64,000 bases of DNA from Suilimivivens sp963638365 (lineage in GTDB: Bacteria > Bacillota > Clostridia > Lachnospirales > Lachnospiraceae): contig CAVHRK010000088.1 in assembly GCA_963638365.1 (NCBI GenBank), positions 17,247-81,246 on the forward strand. Reading direction: 5' to 3'. Both the position numbers and the translations under genes were made by a program. Numbering within the stretch: position 1 is the first letter of the stretch; each line of letters opens with the position of its first letter. The notes under the pieces were generated by a model. It was not told where the DNA came from. It was given only the letters and a program-made list of their open reading frames with translations, and made no database searches. Below, in pieces: positions 8,127 to 16,208 of this stretch.

Positions 8127-9297
8127 TCAGAACCAGAAGAAGAATCAGCATCAGAAGCACGATTCCGGCGATTGTAGCCATAATTCTGATCGAATATCCA
8201 CCTGATTTTGCGGGCGTTACCGGATCCGTGTGGCTGGCAAAGGCTTCGGCAGTAACTTCGGTATAGGTCTGCTGTTTTTCCAGAAGTTCCTCTACCTTTT
8301 GCTGCTGCATTTCCTGACGTAACCGTTCCGGATCCTCGATTGCTGCAACATCAATGGTGTTGCTCTCTGTAAATTTATCATATTCATTGTATGCCATGGT
8401 CCGCAGCTCCACCGCGGTATCAAACGGAAGCTGGAACGTAAAAGTATGTTCGGGTGCCGAGACGTCCCATTGATCCGGACGCGGCCACTCCAGTAATTCC
8501 GAATAGGTATTTCCGCCATCGGTACTGACGGCATAATATTGGATATAACTGTCACTGTCTGAAGCAGTCATCCGGATCGTTGCCATGCCGGTTTCCAAAT
8601 CGATGGAGGAAAGCTCAATCTCATTTACCTCCGGTGCCGTTTCATCCGGTCTTGCCACATCGGCAGGAACCGCAATCAGGGAAACGGGATAACCGGAATA
8701 ATCAACGCCCAGTTCTTCGGACTTTAAGCCAAAATATTTTGCAACAGCCTCCGCATCCCGGATTCCAAGAGCCTTTAACGATTCTTCCCCGTCGGCTACC
8801 GCAAAGGCATCCTTTTCGTGATCCAGATGACAATGCTCGATTAATGCACATGGAACATCCATCTCTGCAGAGTACCGTAAGATTCCATAATAATCGGTTC
8901 CCCGGTCATTCAGTCTCGTCTTGATGCCACGGGAAAACAAGCCCATATCCGTAAGCTGCTGCATTTCAATCTCCGCAAAAGCAAATCCCTTGCTGTATAA
9001 TTCTCCACGGGACGGCACCCACACTTCCGCACCATATAAGTTATGGTTTACAGACAGATTGAAGTGGAGACAGTACAGGAAATCCGCATTCTTTTCTTTC
9101 GCAAAGGCAACTCGGTCTTTGATGGTCATGTCCATGTCCACTTCATGCGTCAGATAAACCGTAACATCCTCGAATTTCTCAAGATGCTCCTTCATGGCCT
9201 GTGCGACAATCGGATTGATTTCTTTTTCTACAAATTCACCATATTCCCCGCCACGGTTTTCTCCGCCGTGACCGGGATCTATAACTATAATCGGCAT
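8083..9297 (-). CDS. N-acetylmuramoyl-L-alanine amidase with C-terminal membrane anchor
   Basis: The N terminus is an Amidase_3 domain (about residues 1-190) that cleaves the bond between muramic acid and the peptide stem. IDPGHGG holds the first zinc His, YCLHFN the second, and ALIEHC the catalytic Glu. The middle (about 215-325) looks like an Ig or fibronectin-like domain. Residues about 372-391 are one membrane helix, followed by a very basic tail (RNLRGLLRHRKRK). There is no signal peptide: the catalytic motif starts at residue 5. This topology is odd for a cell-wall enzyme. The start has a GGGGAG box. The gene's 3' end overlaps the convergent ylbJ-like gene. Confidence 0.85.
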   Translation of the reverse strand: MPIIVIDPGHGGENRGGEYGEFVEKEINPIVAQAMKEHLEKFEDVTVYLTHEVDMDMTIKDRVAFAKEKNADFLYCLHFNLSVNHNLYGAEVWVPSRGELYSKGFAFAEIEMQQLTDMGLFSRGIKTRLNDRGTDYYGILRYSAEMDVPCALIEHCHLDHEKDAFAVADGEESLKALGIRDAEAVAKYFGLKSEELGVDYSGYPVSLIAVPADVARPDETAPEVNEIELSSIDLETGMATIRMTASDSDSYIQYYAVSTDGGNTYSELLEWPRPDQWDVSAPEHTFTFQLPFDTAVELRTMAYNEYDKFTESNTIDVAAIEDPERLRQEMQQQKVEELLEKQQTYTEVTAEAFASHTDPVTPAKSGGYSIRIMATIAGIVLLMLILLLVLIRNLRGLLRHRKRK

Positions 9298-9319
9298 CGT
9301 TCACTCCCCATATACAAGG

Positions 9320-9349
9320 GAACCGGCCTACCAATCGGTAGGCCGGTTC
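9320..9349. other. Perfect 13-bp stem-loop between two minus-strand genes
   Basis: GAACCGGCCTACC and its exact complement enclose a 4-base loop. Neither side has a T-run, so it is not a standard intrinsic terminator. It may protect the 3' end of the upstream message or reduce read-through into the amidase gene. Confidence 0.6.
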
Positions 9350-9354
9350 AGACC

Positions 9355-9969
9355 TTACAACATATCAACATTAATACTTCCCGTCGTACTTTCCTGAAGA
9401 TCACCCTCCGGTGCTTCAAACTTATCCGGCTCCGGTGGATTGAGTTCTACACGGTTGGAATTCACGACATCATTATAATGATTGAGTCCCGCCATAAAGC
9501 TTTCATAATGCTCGGTTGTAGTTTTCATCGTCTGGTTGATGAGCATTTCCACATTTGCCAAAATATCATCCGTATACTGCATAGCGGCAGAACGCACATT
9601 GTTTGCTTCCATAGTCGCATTGTCCAGAATTTCCTGTGCCTGCTTCGTTGCCATGGTGACGACCTCGTTCGCCTGTGCGTAGGCCTGCTGCATAATTTCG
9701 TGTTCATTAATTAACTGGTTGGTATGCAGGGTTGCTTCGTTAATCAGAGCTTCGGCTTTCGCTCTGGCATCATTTAAAATAGCTTCCTTATTGCTGATGA
9801 TCTTCTGATAACGCTTGATCTCATCAGGGGTTTTCATACGCAGTTCCCGAAGAAGCTCATCAATTTCTTCCTTGTTCACAATAATCTTGGTATCGGAAAA
9901 GGTCTGATACTTGCAACCATCGATATATTCTTCGATTTCATCAATTAACTGTTCAATTCTGCTGCTCAT
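9355..9969 (-). CDS. Coiled-coil protein of unknown function (often labelled ATPase subunit-like)
   Basis: A soluble 204-residue protein dominated by a long helix from about residue 45 to 155, rich in Ala, Glu, Gln and Asn (for example ARAKAEALINEATLHTNQL), then a proline-rich, acidic C terminus. Similar proteins are labelled V-type ATPase subunit H or ATP synthase B, which only reflects helical similarity; DivIVA-like scaffolds are another possibility. No catalytic motif is visible. It overlaps coaD by four bases (ATGA) and has a GGAGG box within coaD, so it is translated with it. Confidence 0.75.
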   Translation of the reverse strand: MSSRIEQLIDEIEEYIDGCKYQTFSDTKIIVNKEEIDELLRELRMKTPDEIKRYQKIISNKEAILNDARAKAEALINEATLHTNQLINEHEIMQQAYAQANEVVTMATKQAQEILDNATMEANNVRSAAMQYTDDILANVEMLINQTMKTTTEHYESFMAGLNHYNDVVNSNRVELNPPEPDKFEAPEGDLQESTTGSINVDML

Positions 9970-10475
9970 TCCATTGCCTCCGGTTCATTTCTTTCTATTC
10001 CATATTTGTCATAAATCTGCTTTCCTAAAAAGTCCGGTACACACATGGAAATATCGCCTCCGAAGCTGGCAATTTCCTTGACACTCGAGGAGCTGAGGTA
10101 GGCATATTCCAAACTGGTCGTTAAAAAGACCGTATCTACTGCACCATGGGAAAGCTTGGCATTTGTCTGGGCTGTCTGAAGTTCATATTCGAAATCGGTA
10201 ATGGCACGCAAGCCACGGATCACAACATGAACATCCTTCTCTCTTGCATAATCTACCAATAAGCCGCTGAAGGATTCCACCTTTACATTTGGAATATCCT
10301 TTACCGCTTCTTTTAATATCTTAACACGTTCTTCTACTGAAAACAATGGTGTCTTTACTTTATTGTTTAAGACACTTACCGTTAATTCGTCAAACATCTG
10401 GGCGGCACGGCGGATGACATCAAGGTGTCCGTAATGAACCGGATCAAAGCTTCCCGGATAAATTGCTTTTTTCAA
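9966..10475 (-). CDS. coaD: Phosphopantetheine adenylyltransferase
   Basis: CoaD transfers AMP from ATP to 4'-phosphopantetheine, the penultimate step of coenzyme A synthesis. The nucleotidyltransferase signature is clear: YPGSFDPVHYGH at the N terminus with the HxGH motif, and the C-terminal YLSSSSVKEIA, which matches the ISSxxVKE motif. The length of 169 residues is normal. The start is a TTG behind a good AAGGAG box. rsmD lies just upstream, an arrangement common in bacteria. Confidence 0.95.
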   Translation of the reverse strand: MKKAIYPGSFDPVHYGHLDVIRRAAQMFDELTVSVLNNKVKTPLFSVEERVKILKEAVKDIPNVKVESFSGLLVDYAREKDVHVVIRGLRAITDFEYELQTAQTNAKLSHGAVDTVFLTTSLEYAYLSSSSVKEIASFGGDISMCVPDFLGKQIYDKYGIERNEPEAME

Positions 10476-10509
10476 TTTTCTTCTCCTTAAGACGTCGGGA
10501 TTCCGTTCC

Positions 10510-11058
10510 CTATTGTCTTTTGATAAATAGATGTTTATTGGTTTTGTAATACTTTTCTCTTACAATCGTAAATCCGCATTCTTTAAGGAAATCAAAGGAC
10601 CGGTCAATCGCGGCTTCTAAAATAATGGTGGTATTTTCCGTAACATACGGCATATTTCTTAATTCACGGAAAAGCGCCGGTTCAATACCGAGCGCATACG
10701 GGGGATCCATAAAAATAATGGAAACCTCCTTTTCGTGGATCTGGTGGACGCCGGATAAGACATCTCCCTTAATCAGGGTTGCCCGGTCTGCAAACTTCGT
10801 AAACTGTAAATTATCCTGAATACAGGCAATGGCTTTGGGGTTATTTTCAATAAAATAACTGTGCTCTGCCCCACGGCTTAGGGCTTCAATGCCGATTCCG
10901 CCGCTTCCTGCAAAGAAATCTGCAAAAATACATCCCGGCACATCCATCTGAATCATATTAAATAAAGTTTCTTTAATCCGGTCCGTGGTCGGTCGGGTAT
11001 CCATGGATGCCGGTGTCTTTAACGGAAGGCTGCGCGCCGTTCCTGCAATTACCCTCAT
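10510..11058 (-). CDS. rsmD: 16S rRNA (guanine(966)-N2)-methyltransferase
   Basis: RsmD methylates G966 of 16S rRNA using S-adenosylmethionine. Features are the N-terminal MRVIAGTARSLPLKTP, the substrate loop TRPTTDRIKETLFN, the SAM site DFFAGSGGIGIEALSRGA and the catalytic DPPY motif (FMDPPYALG). The length of 182 residues is normal. The start is preceded by GGAGG at ideal distance. It probably forms an operon with coaD and the coiled-coil gene. Confidence 0.95.
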   Translation of the reverse strand: MRVIAGTARSLPLKTPASMDTRPTTDRIKETLFNMIQMDVPGCIFADFFAGSGGIGIEALSRGAEHSYFIENNPKAIACIQDNLQFTKFADRATLIKGDVLSGVHQIHEKEVSIIFMDPPYALGIEPALFRELRNMPYVTENTTIILEAAIDRSFDFLKECGFTIVREKYYKTNKHLFIKRQ

Positions 11059-11073
11059 AGTTCCTCCTTAACG

Positions 11074-13314
11074 CTACAGCCGAAGCTTCGTTCCTTTGCT
11101 GTCTCTGTGCTGTGGCTTGATCCGCTGCAGTTCCACATGCTTGTCTTTATATACAATATCCGGATCCGGCATAGCCGCCTGTGTATAATAAACCGCTTCT
11201 ACATGATCCTTATCGGAAAGCTTCATTCCGCGTACGCCCACGGCCGATTTCTTCTTTTCCGGAATTTCCTCTAATCCGAACCGCAGGAAATATCCTTCTG
11301 CGGACTGCAGGATGACCTGCTTCTGTTCCCTGATAATTTCAACGCTGATAACCTCGTCGTTATCCTGTAGCTTCGTTGCGGCAACGGTTCTCTTTGCCAC
11401 ATCAAATTCGCCGCCATCAACGACCTTCATCATAGCCTTAGAGGTAACAAACAAAATCCGGTAAAGGTTCAGACTCGTCTGGCTTTCTACCGTGATGGCA
11501 TATTCCTTCTGCGAATCATAATTACTGATGTTATCGATCGGAATGCCCTTGTCACGGAACTTTCCAAACGGAACATCCTGTAATTTCACTGTGTGAAGCT
11601 GTCCGGTATTCGTAAAGATACAGATCTTACCGGTGTTCTTGCAAAAGACCACATATTTATTTTCGGTATCCGCAGCCTCCTTGTTCCGTTCATAGGTCGG
11701 AATATCTATGGATCTTGCATAGCCGAAGCGGTCCATTAAGAAGACAATATCCATCTCCTCAATCTTCTTCTCCACATAAACGGCTTCTGCCACATTTTCA
11801 ATAACGGTTTTACGCGGCTTTCCGTATTCCCGGCGGATGTCATCAAGTTCATTCATGATAACCTGCGCCATGGAATCCCGGCGGTCCAAGATGTCTTCAT
11901 ACCGGTAAATATTGGCAAGCGTATCTTCGTGTTCGTTGATCAACGCTTCGAGTTCGAGACCGATTAATTTATATAAACGCATCTCTAAGATGGCGTTTGC
12001 CTGCTTTTCGGTAAAACAGAGCTGGGCAGCCATAATTTTGGATTCTTTGGATCGGAACTTAATGCCATCGGTCTTTCCTTCGACCAGACAGGCTTTCGCC
12101 ATGGCACGGTCCTTGGATCCACGTAAAATCTCAATAACAAGGTCAATGACATTGCAGGCTTTGATTAAGCCTTCCTGGATTTCCTTACGTTCCAGCTCCT
12201 TTTCAAGGAGTGTGGTATATTTCCGGCGTGCTACTTCAAACTGGAAATCCACATTGTGTTTGATAATCTGTTTAAGGCTCATGACTTCCGGTCTGCCATC
12301 GGCAATGGCCAGCATATTGACACCAAAGGTATCTTCGAGTCTTGTCTTTTTATAGAGCATGTTGACAAAATTCTCAACATCCGCATCCTTACGAAGCTCA
12401 ATGACAATACGGATACCCTCCTTGGAGGACTGGTTCGTAATGTCTACAATATCCTGCGTCTTCTTGGTCTCGGAAAGGGCTGCTATATCCATCAGGAACT
12501 TGGAAATGTTCGCCCCGATCATGGGATAGGGAATTTCGGAAATGACCACATTCGTCTTGCCGGCCTTTCCCTTTTCAATATCCACCCTGCCGCGGACCTT
12601 AATTTTCCCAACACCGGTTTCATAAATTTCCAGCAGTTCGTCCTTGTTGGTAACGATACCACCGGTCGGAAAATCCGGTCCCTTGATATATTTCATCAAT
12701 CCTTCTGTAGTAATCTCTTCGTTCTGCATGTATGCTTTTACCGCATCGGCAACCTCACCGAGATTGTGAGGAGGAATGCTGGTTGCCATACCAACGGCAA
12801 TTCCTTCGGAACCGTTGACTAAGAGGTTGGGAATCTTTACAGGAAGAACGGAGGGTTCCTTCTCAGTTTCATCAAAGTTCGGTACAAAGTCAACAACATC
12901 CTTATCCAGGTCTGCCAAAAACGCTTCCTGAGTTACTTTTTCGAGGCGGGCTTCCGTGTATCGCATGGCGGCTGCTCCGTCACCTTCGATGTTGCCGAAG
13001 TTACCGTGCCCGTCAATTAAGGGCATTCCCTTCTTAAAATCCTGTGTCATCACAACGAGCGCATCATAAATGGAGCTGTCTCCGTGGGGATGGTATTTAC
13101 CCATGGTATCACCGACAATACGCGCACTCTTACGGTATGGCTTATCATAACGGATTCCAAGCTCATGCATATCGTAAAGCACACGGCGCTGTACCGGCTT
13201 TAACCCGTCTCTGGCATCCGGCAGGGCGCGCGCAATAATAACACTCATGGCATAGTCAATATAAGATTTCTGCATCACTTCCGAATATTCGGTTTTGATG
13301 ATTTTTTCTTCCAT
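11074..13314 (-). CDS. parC: Type IIA topoisomerase subunit A, topoisomerase IV-like
   Basis: This subunit cuts and rejoins DNA in a GyrA/ParC-type enzyme. The active-site Tyr is in AAMRYTEARL; the quinolone-determining region reads GKYHPHGDSSIYDA, with Ser and Asp at the positions often mutated in resistance. The protein has 746 residues and its beta-pinwheel region has no recognisable GyrA box (QRRGGKG), which favours a topoisomerase IV role, decatenating chromosomes. It directly follows its B subunit gene. A second, true gyrase pair is expected elsewhere in the genome; that part is inference. Confidence 0.85.
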   Translation of the reverse strand: MEEKIIKTEYSEVMQKSYIDYAMSVIIARALPDARDGLKPVQRRVLYDMHELGIRYDKPYRKSARIVGDTMGKYHPHGDSSIYDALVVMTQDFKKGMPLIDGHGNFGNIEGDGAAAMRYTEARLEKVTQEAFLADLDKDVVDFVPNFDETEKEPSVLPVKIPNLLVNGSEGIAVGMATSIPPHNLGEVADAVKAYMQNEEITTEGLMKYIKGPDFPTGGIVTNKDELLEIYETGVGKIKVRGRVDIEKGKAGKTNVVISEIPYPMIGANISKFLMDIAALSETKKTQDIVDITNQSSKEGIRIVIELRKDADVENFVNMLYKKTRLEDTFGVNMLAIADGRPEVMSLKQIIKHNVDFQFEVARRKYTTLLEKELERKEIQEGLIKACNVIDLVIEILRGSKDRAMAKACLVEGKTDGIKFRSKESKIMAAQLCFTEKQANAILEMRLYKLIGLELEALINEHEDTLANIYRYEDILDRRDSMAQVIMNELDDIRREYGKPRKTVIENVAEAVYVEKKIEEMDIVFLMDRFGYARSIDIPTYERNKEAADTENKYVVFCKNTGKICIFTNTGQLHTVKLQDVPFGKFRDKGIPIDNISNYDSQKEYAITVESQTSLNLYRILFVTSKAMMKVVDGGEFDVAKRTVAATKLQDNDEVISVEIIREQKQVILQSAEGYFLRFGLEEIPEKKKSAVGVRGMKLSDKDHVEAVYYTQAAMPDPDIVYKDKHVELQRIKPQHRDSKGTKLRL

Positions 13315-13358
13315 GAAATAAATTCCTTTCTAAGAAACTTTGGAACCTGTCTTAAAAA

Positions 13359-15281
13359 TCAGATATCCAGCTCCGCATCGGTAGCGTGTTCGTAAATAAA
13401 TGCCTTTCTGGGAGGAACCTCGGTTCCCATCAACATTTCGGTTACTTCGGATGCCATACGGGCATCTTCGATCTCAACCTGCTTTAAGATTCTGGATGCC
13501 GGATCTAAGGTTGTTTCCCATAACTGCTCCGCATCCATTTCACCAAGACCTTTGTATCGTTGTAAGGTAAAGGGGCCTTTATGCTTCTTGCGGTACTGCT
13601 CTAATGCCTTGTCATCGTACAGGTACTCTTCTTCTCCCTTTGAGGGCATCGCCTTATATAACGGCGGCATGGCAATATAAACATGTCCTTCGTAAATCAG
13701 TTCCGGCATAAACCGGTAGAATAAGGTCAGAAGCAATGTGGAAATATGGGCACCGTCCACATCGGCATCGGCCATAATAATAATCTTGTCATAACGAAGC
13801 TTCGTGATATCGAAATCGTTTCCGTATCCTTCGGAAAATCCACAACCAAACGCATTGATCATGGTTTTGATTTCTGCATTTGCCAATACCTTATCAATAC
13901 TTGCTTTTTCCACATTCAGAATCTTACCACGGATGGGAAGAATGGCCTGATAGGCACGGTCTCTGGCTGTCTTGGCACTTCCACCTGCGGAATCTCCTTC
14001 GACAATGAAGATCTCACACTTGGAAGCATCTCTGGATTCACAGTTTGCAAGCTTTCCGTTTGAATCAAAGGAGAACTTCTGCTTCGTGAGCATATTGGTC
14101 TTTGCCTTTTCCTCGGTTTTACGGATTTTGGCTGCTTTTTCGGCACAGCCGATAATACTCTTTAAGTTTTCTAAATTACGGTCAAAGTAACGGATGAGTT
14201 CATCACTTGTGACTTTCGCTACGACCTTGGCCGCATCCTGGTTATCGAGCTTTGTTTTCGTCTGTCCTTCAAAACGGGGATCCGGATGCTTGACGGAAAT
14301 CACGGCGGTCATACCGTTACGCACGTCGGCACCGGTAAAGTTTACATCCTTTTCCTTTAATATATTCAACTCTCTTGCATAGGTATTGATAATATTTGTG
14401 AACGCAGTTTTAAAGCCGGTAAGATGAGTACCGCCTTCTGCATTATAAATATTATTACAGAATCCCAAAACATTTTCATGGAATTCATTGATATACTGGA
14501 AGGCTCCTTCTACCGAAATGCCTTCGCTTTCGCCTTTAAAATAAATAACATCACAGACGGTCTCCGTGGACTTGTTCATGTCCTTGATGAATCCGATAAT
14601 TCCATCCGGCTCGTGATATTCCACATGGTCTGTTACGTCTTTTCTTTTATCTTCAAAAATAATGGTAAGTAACGGATTTAAGTATGCCGTTTCATGCAGA
14701 CGGCTCTTGATATCGTCTTCCTTAAACCGCGTGCGGTCAAAAATGGTATCGTCCGGCAGGAAATTAATCTTCGTACCGGTTCCTCTTGCTTTTCCGATCA
14801 CAGGGGGAAGTCCGTCTACCAGATCTACCGCAGGGATTCCTCTTTCGTAACGGTCTTCATAAAGATTTCCACCGCTCTTTACCTGAATGGTCAGATGCGT
14901 GGATAATGCATTGACAACCGAGGAACCAACTCCGTGCAGACCTCCACTTGTTTTATAAGCAGAATCGTCGAATTTACCGCCTGCGTGAAGCGTCGTAAGC
15001 ACCAGACGTTCTGCACTGATTCCTTTCTCGTGGAGTCCGACCGGAATTCCCCGTCCGTTATCTTCGATGGTTGCCGATCCGTCTGCCTCGAGCGTTACCC
15101 AGATTTTGTCACAGTAACCGGCAAGATGTTCGTCCACGGAATTGTCTACGATTTCATAAATCAGATGGTTTAAGCCCTTCGTAGAGACACTGCCGATATA
15201 CATTCCCGGTCTTCGTCTGACCGCTTCCAAGCCTTCCAGCACCGTAATACTGGAAGCGTCATAAACCGCTTCCTTCGCCAT
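13359..15281 (-). CDS. parE: Type IIA topoisomerase subunit B, topoisomerase IV-like
   Basis: The ATPase subunit of the topoisomerase. A GHKL ATPase domain comes first (EIVDNSVDEHLAGY, EDNGRGIPV, GGLHGVGSSVVNAL), then the transducer, then a TOPRIM domain with IVEGDSAGGSAK and MADADVDGAHI, which bind the catalytic metal. The end is typical: YKGLGEMDAEQLWETT. The length of 640 residues is normal. It precedes the A subunit by 44 bases, and the two should be co-transcribed. GyrB is the main alternative name. Confidence 0.87.
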   Translation of the reverse strand: MAKEAVYDASSITVLEGLEAVRRRPGMYIGSVSTKGLNHLIYEIVDNSVDEHLAGYCDKIWVTLEADGSATIEDNGRGIPVGLHEKGISAERLVLTTLHAGGKFDDSAYKTSGGLHGVGSSVVNALSTHLTIQVKSGGNLYEDRYERGIPAVDLVDGLPPVIGKARGTGTKINFLPDDTIFDRTRFKEDDIKSRLHETAYLNPLLTIIFEDKRKDVTDHVEYHEPDGIIGFIKDMNKSTETVCDVIYFKGESEGISVEGAFQYINEFHENVLGFCNNIYNAEGGTHLTGFKTAFTNIINTYARELNILKEKDVNFTGADVRNGMTAVISVKHPDPRFEGQTKTKLDNQDAAKVVAKVTSDELIRYFDRNLENLKSIIGCAEKAAKIRKTEEKAKTNMLTKQKFSFDSNGKLANCESRDASKCEIFIVEGDSAGGSAKTARDRAYQAILPIRGKILNVEKASIDKVLANAEIKTMINAFGCGFSEGYGNDFDITKLRYDKIIIMADADVDGAHISTLLLTLFYRFMPELIYEGHVYIAMPPLYKAMPSKGEEEYLYDDKALEQYRKKHKGPFTLQRYKGLGEMDAEQLWETTLDPASRILKQVEIEDARMASEVTEMLMGTEVPPRKAFIYEHATDAELDI

Positions 15282-15305
15282 TTAATAAACCTCTTTCTTT
15301 GTTTT

Positions 15306-16187
15306 TCATATCTTTTTGCAGCATGCAACTGCAAGGGAACCCGGTCCGATATGGCAGGCCACACTTAAGGATAAGGGCTGCACGACAATTTCAAATCCGG
15401 GGAATTCCTTTAATAATTCTTCTTTAAACTGCAGGGCAGTTTCTAAATCCTTCGTATAAGCAATCTCTAACCAGATATTCTCCGGTGTTGCACCGCCAAA
15501 ACGCGTTTCCATATCCTTGCGGATGGCAGAAATCATGGTCTGCTTTCCCTGGGATACGGTTCTTGCCTTGGAAAACGCATCAAGCTTTTCCCCCTGAATG
15601 GTAAGCACCGGTTTCAGCTTCAGCAACGAACCGATTGCTGCGGCTGCCGGAGTGATACGGCCGCCCTTTTTCAGATAAACAAGCGTATCTAACATAATAT
15701 AAATACTGGAATTGAATTTATCCCCTTCCAGAAATGTTTTAATTTCCGCGCCGGTAAGTCCCCGTTCTATAAGCAGTAACGCATCCAGACAGGACTGCCG
15801 CTGAGTGACCGAAATCCGCTGATTGTTTACAACGTGAACACGATCTATGTAATCCGCTTCATCAGCCAGCATGAGTGCCGTCTGACAGGAGCCGGATAAC
15901 CCGCTGCTCATCGGGATATAAACCAGTTCCTCATAGTCTGCAAGAAGGTCATCCCACAGCTTCATGACAGAATCCGGGGAAGGCTGGCTGGTTACCACAT
16001 TGGCACCGCCCTCTAATTTCTCATAGAAGCCCTCCTGCGTCAGGCTGATGTCCTCGAAATATTCCGTATCGTCGATCATAAAAGGCATCGGAAGCACGAA
16101 TAAGCCAAGGTCCTTGCCTTCCTTCTGGGTTATCCCACTGTTCGAATCTGTTACTACTGCAATTTTTTTACTCAATCGGTTCACCAA
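15306..16187 (-). CDS. DegV family fatty-acid-binding protein (FakB-type)
   Basis: DegV proteins hold a fatty acid and present it to FakA, which phosphorylates it. The family start VVTDSNSGI, the SQPSP loop, IPMSSGLSGS and the hydroxyl-binding region near GPGSLAV in the C terminus are present. The length is about 290 residues. The start codon is uncertain: TTG at 16187, GTG at 16184 and TTG at 16175 are all possible behind GGGAAGG. It follows recG, and the kinase gene fakA is just beyond recG (18394-20055), so the partner pair is nearly adjacent. Confidence 0.88.
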   Translation of the reverse strand: MVNRLSKKIAVVTDSNSGITQKEGKDLGLFVLPMPFMIDDTEYFEDISLTQEGFYEKLEGGANVVTSQPSPDSVMKLWDDLLADYEELVYIPMSSGLSGSCQTALMLADEADYIDRVHVVNNQRISVTQRQSCLDALLLIERGLTGAEIKTFLEGDKFNSSIYIMLDTLVYLKKGGRITPAAAAIGSLLKLKPVLTIQGEKLDAFSKARTVSQGKQTMISAIRKDMETRFGGATPENIWLEIAYTKDLETALQFKEELLKEFPGFEIVVQPLSLSVACHIGPGSLAVACCKKI

Positions 16188-16208
16188 TCCTTCCCAAATA
16201 TCTTACTT

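Noticed and set aside
11912..12822. Long plus-strand frames opposite the topoisomerase A subunit
   Set aside because: They mirror a well-supported gene; composition reflects its antisense strand and no start signal is visible.
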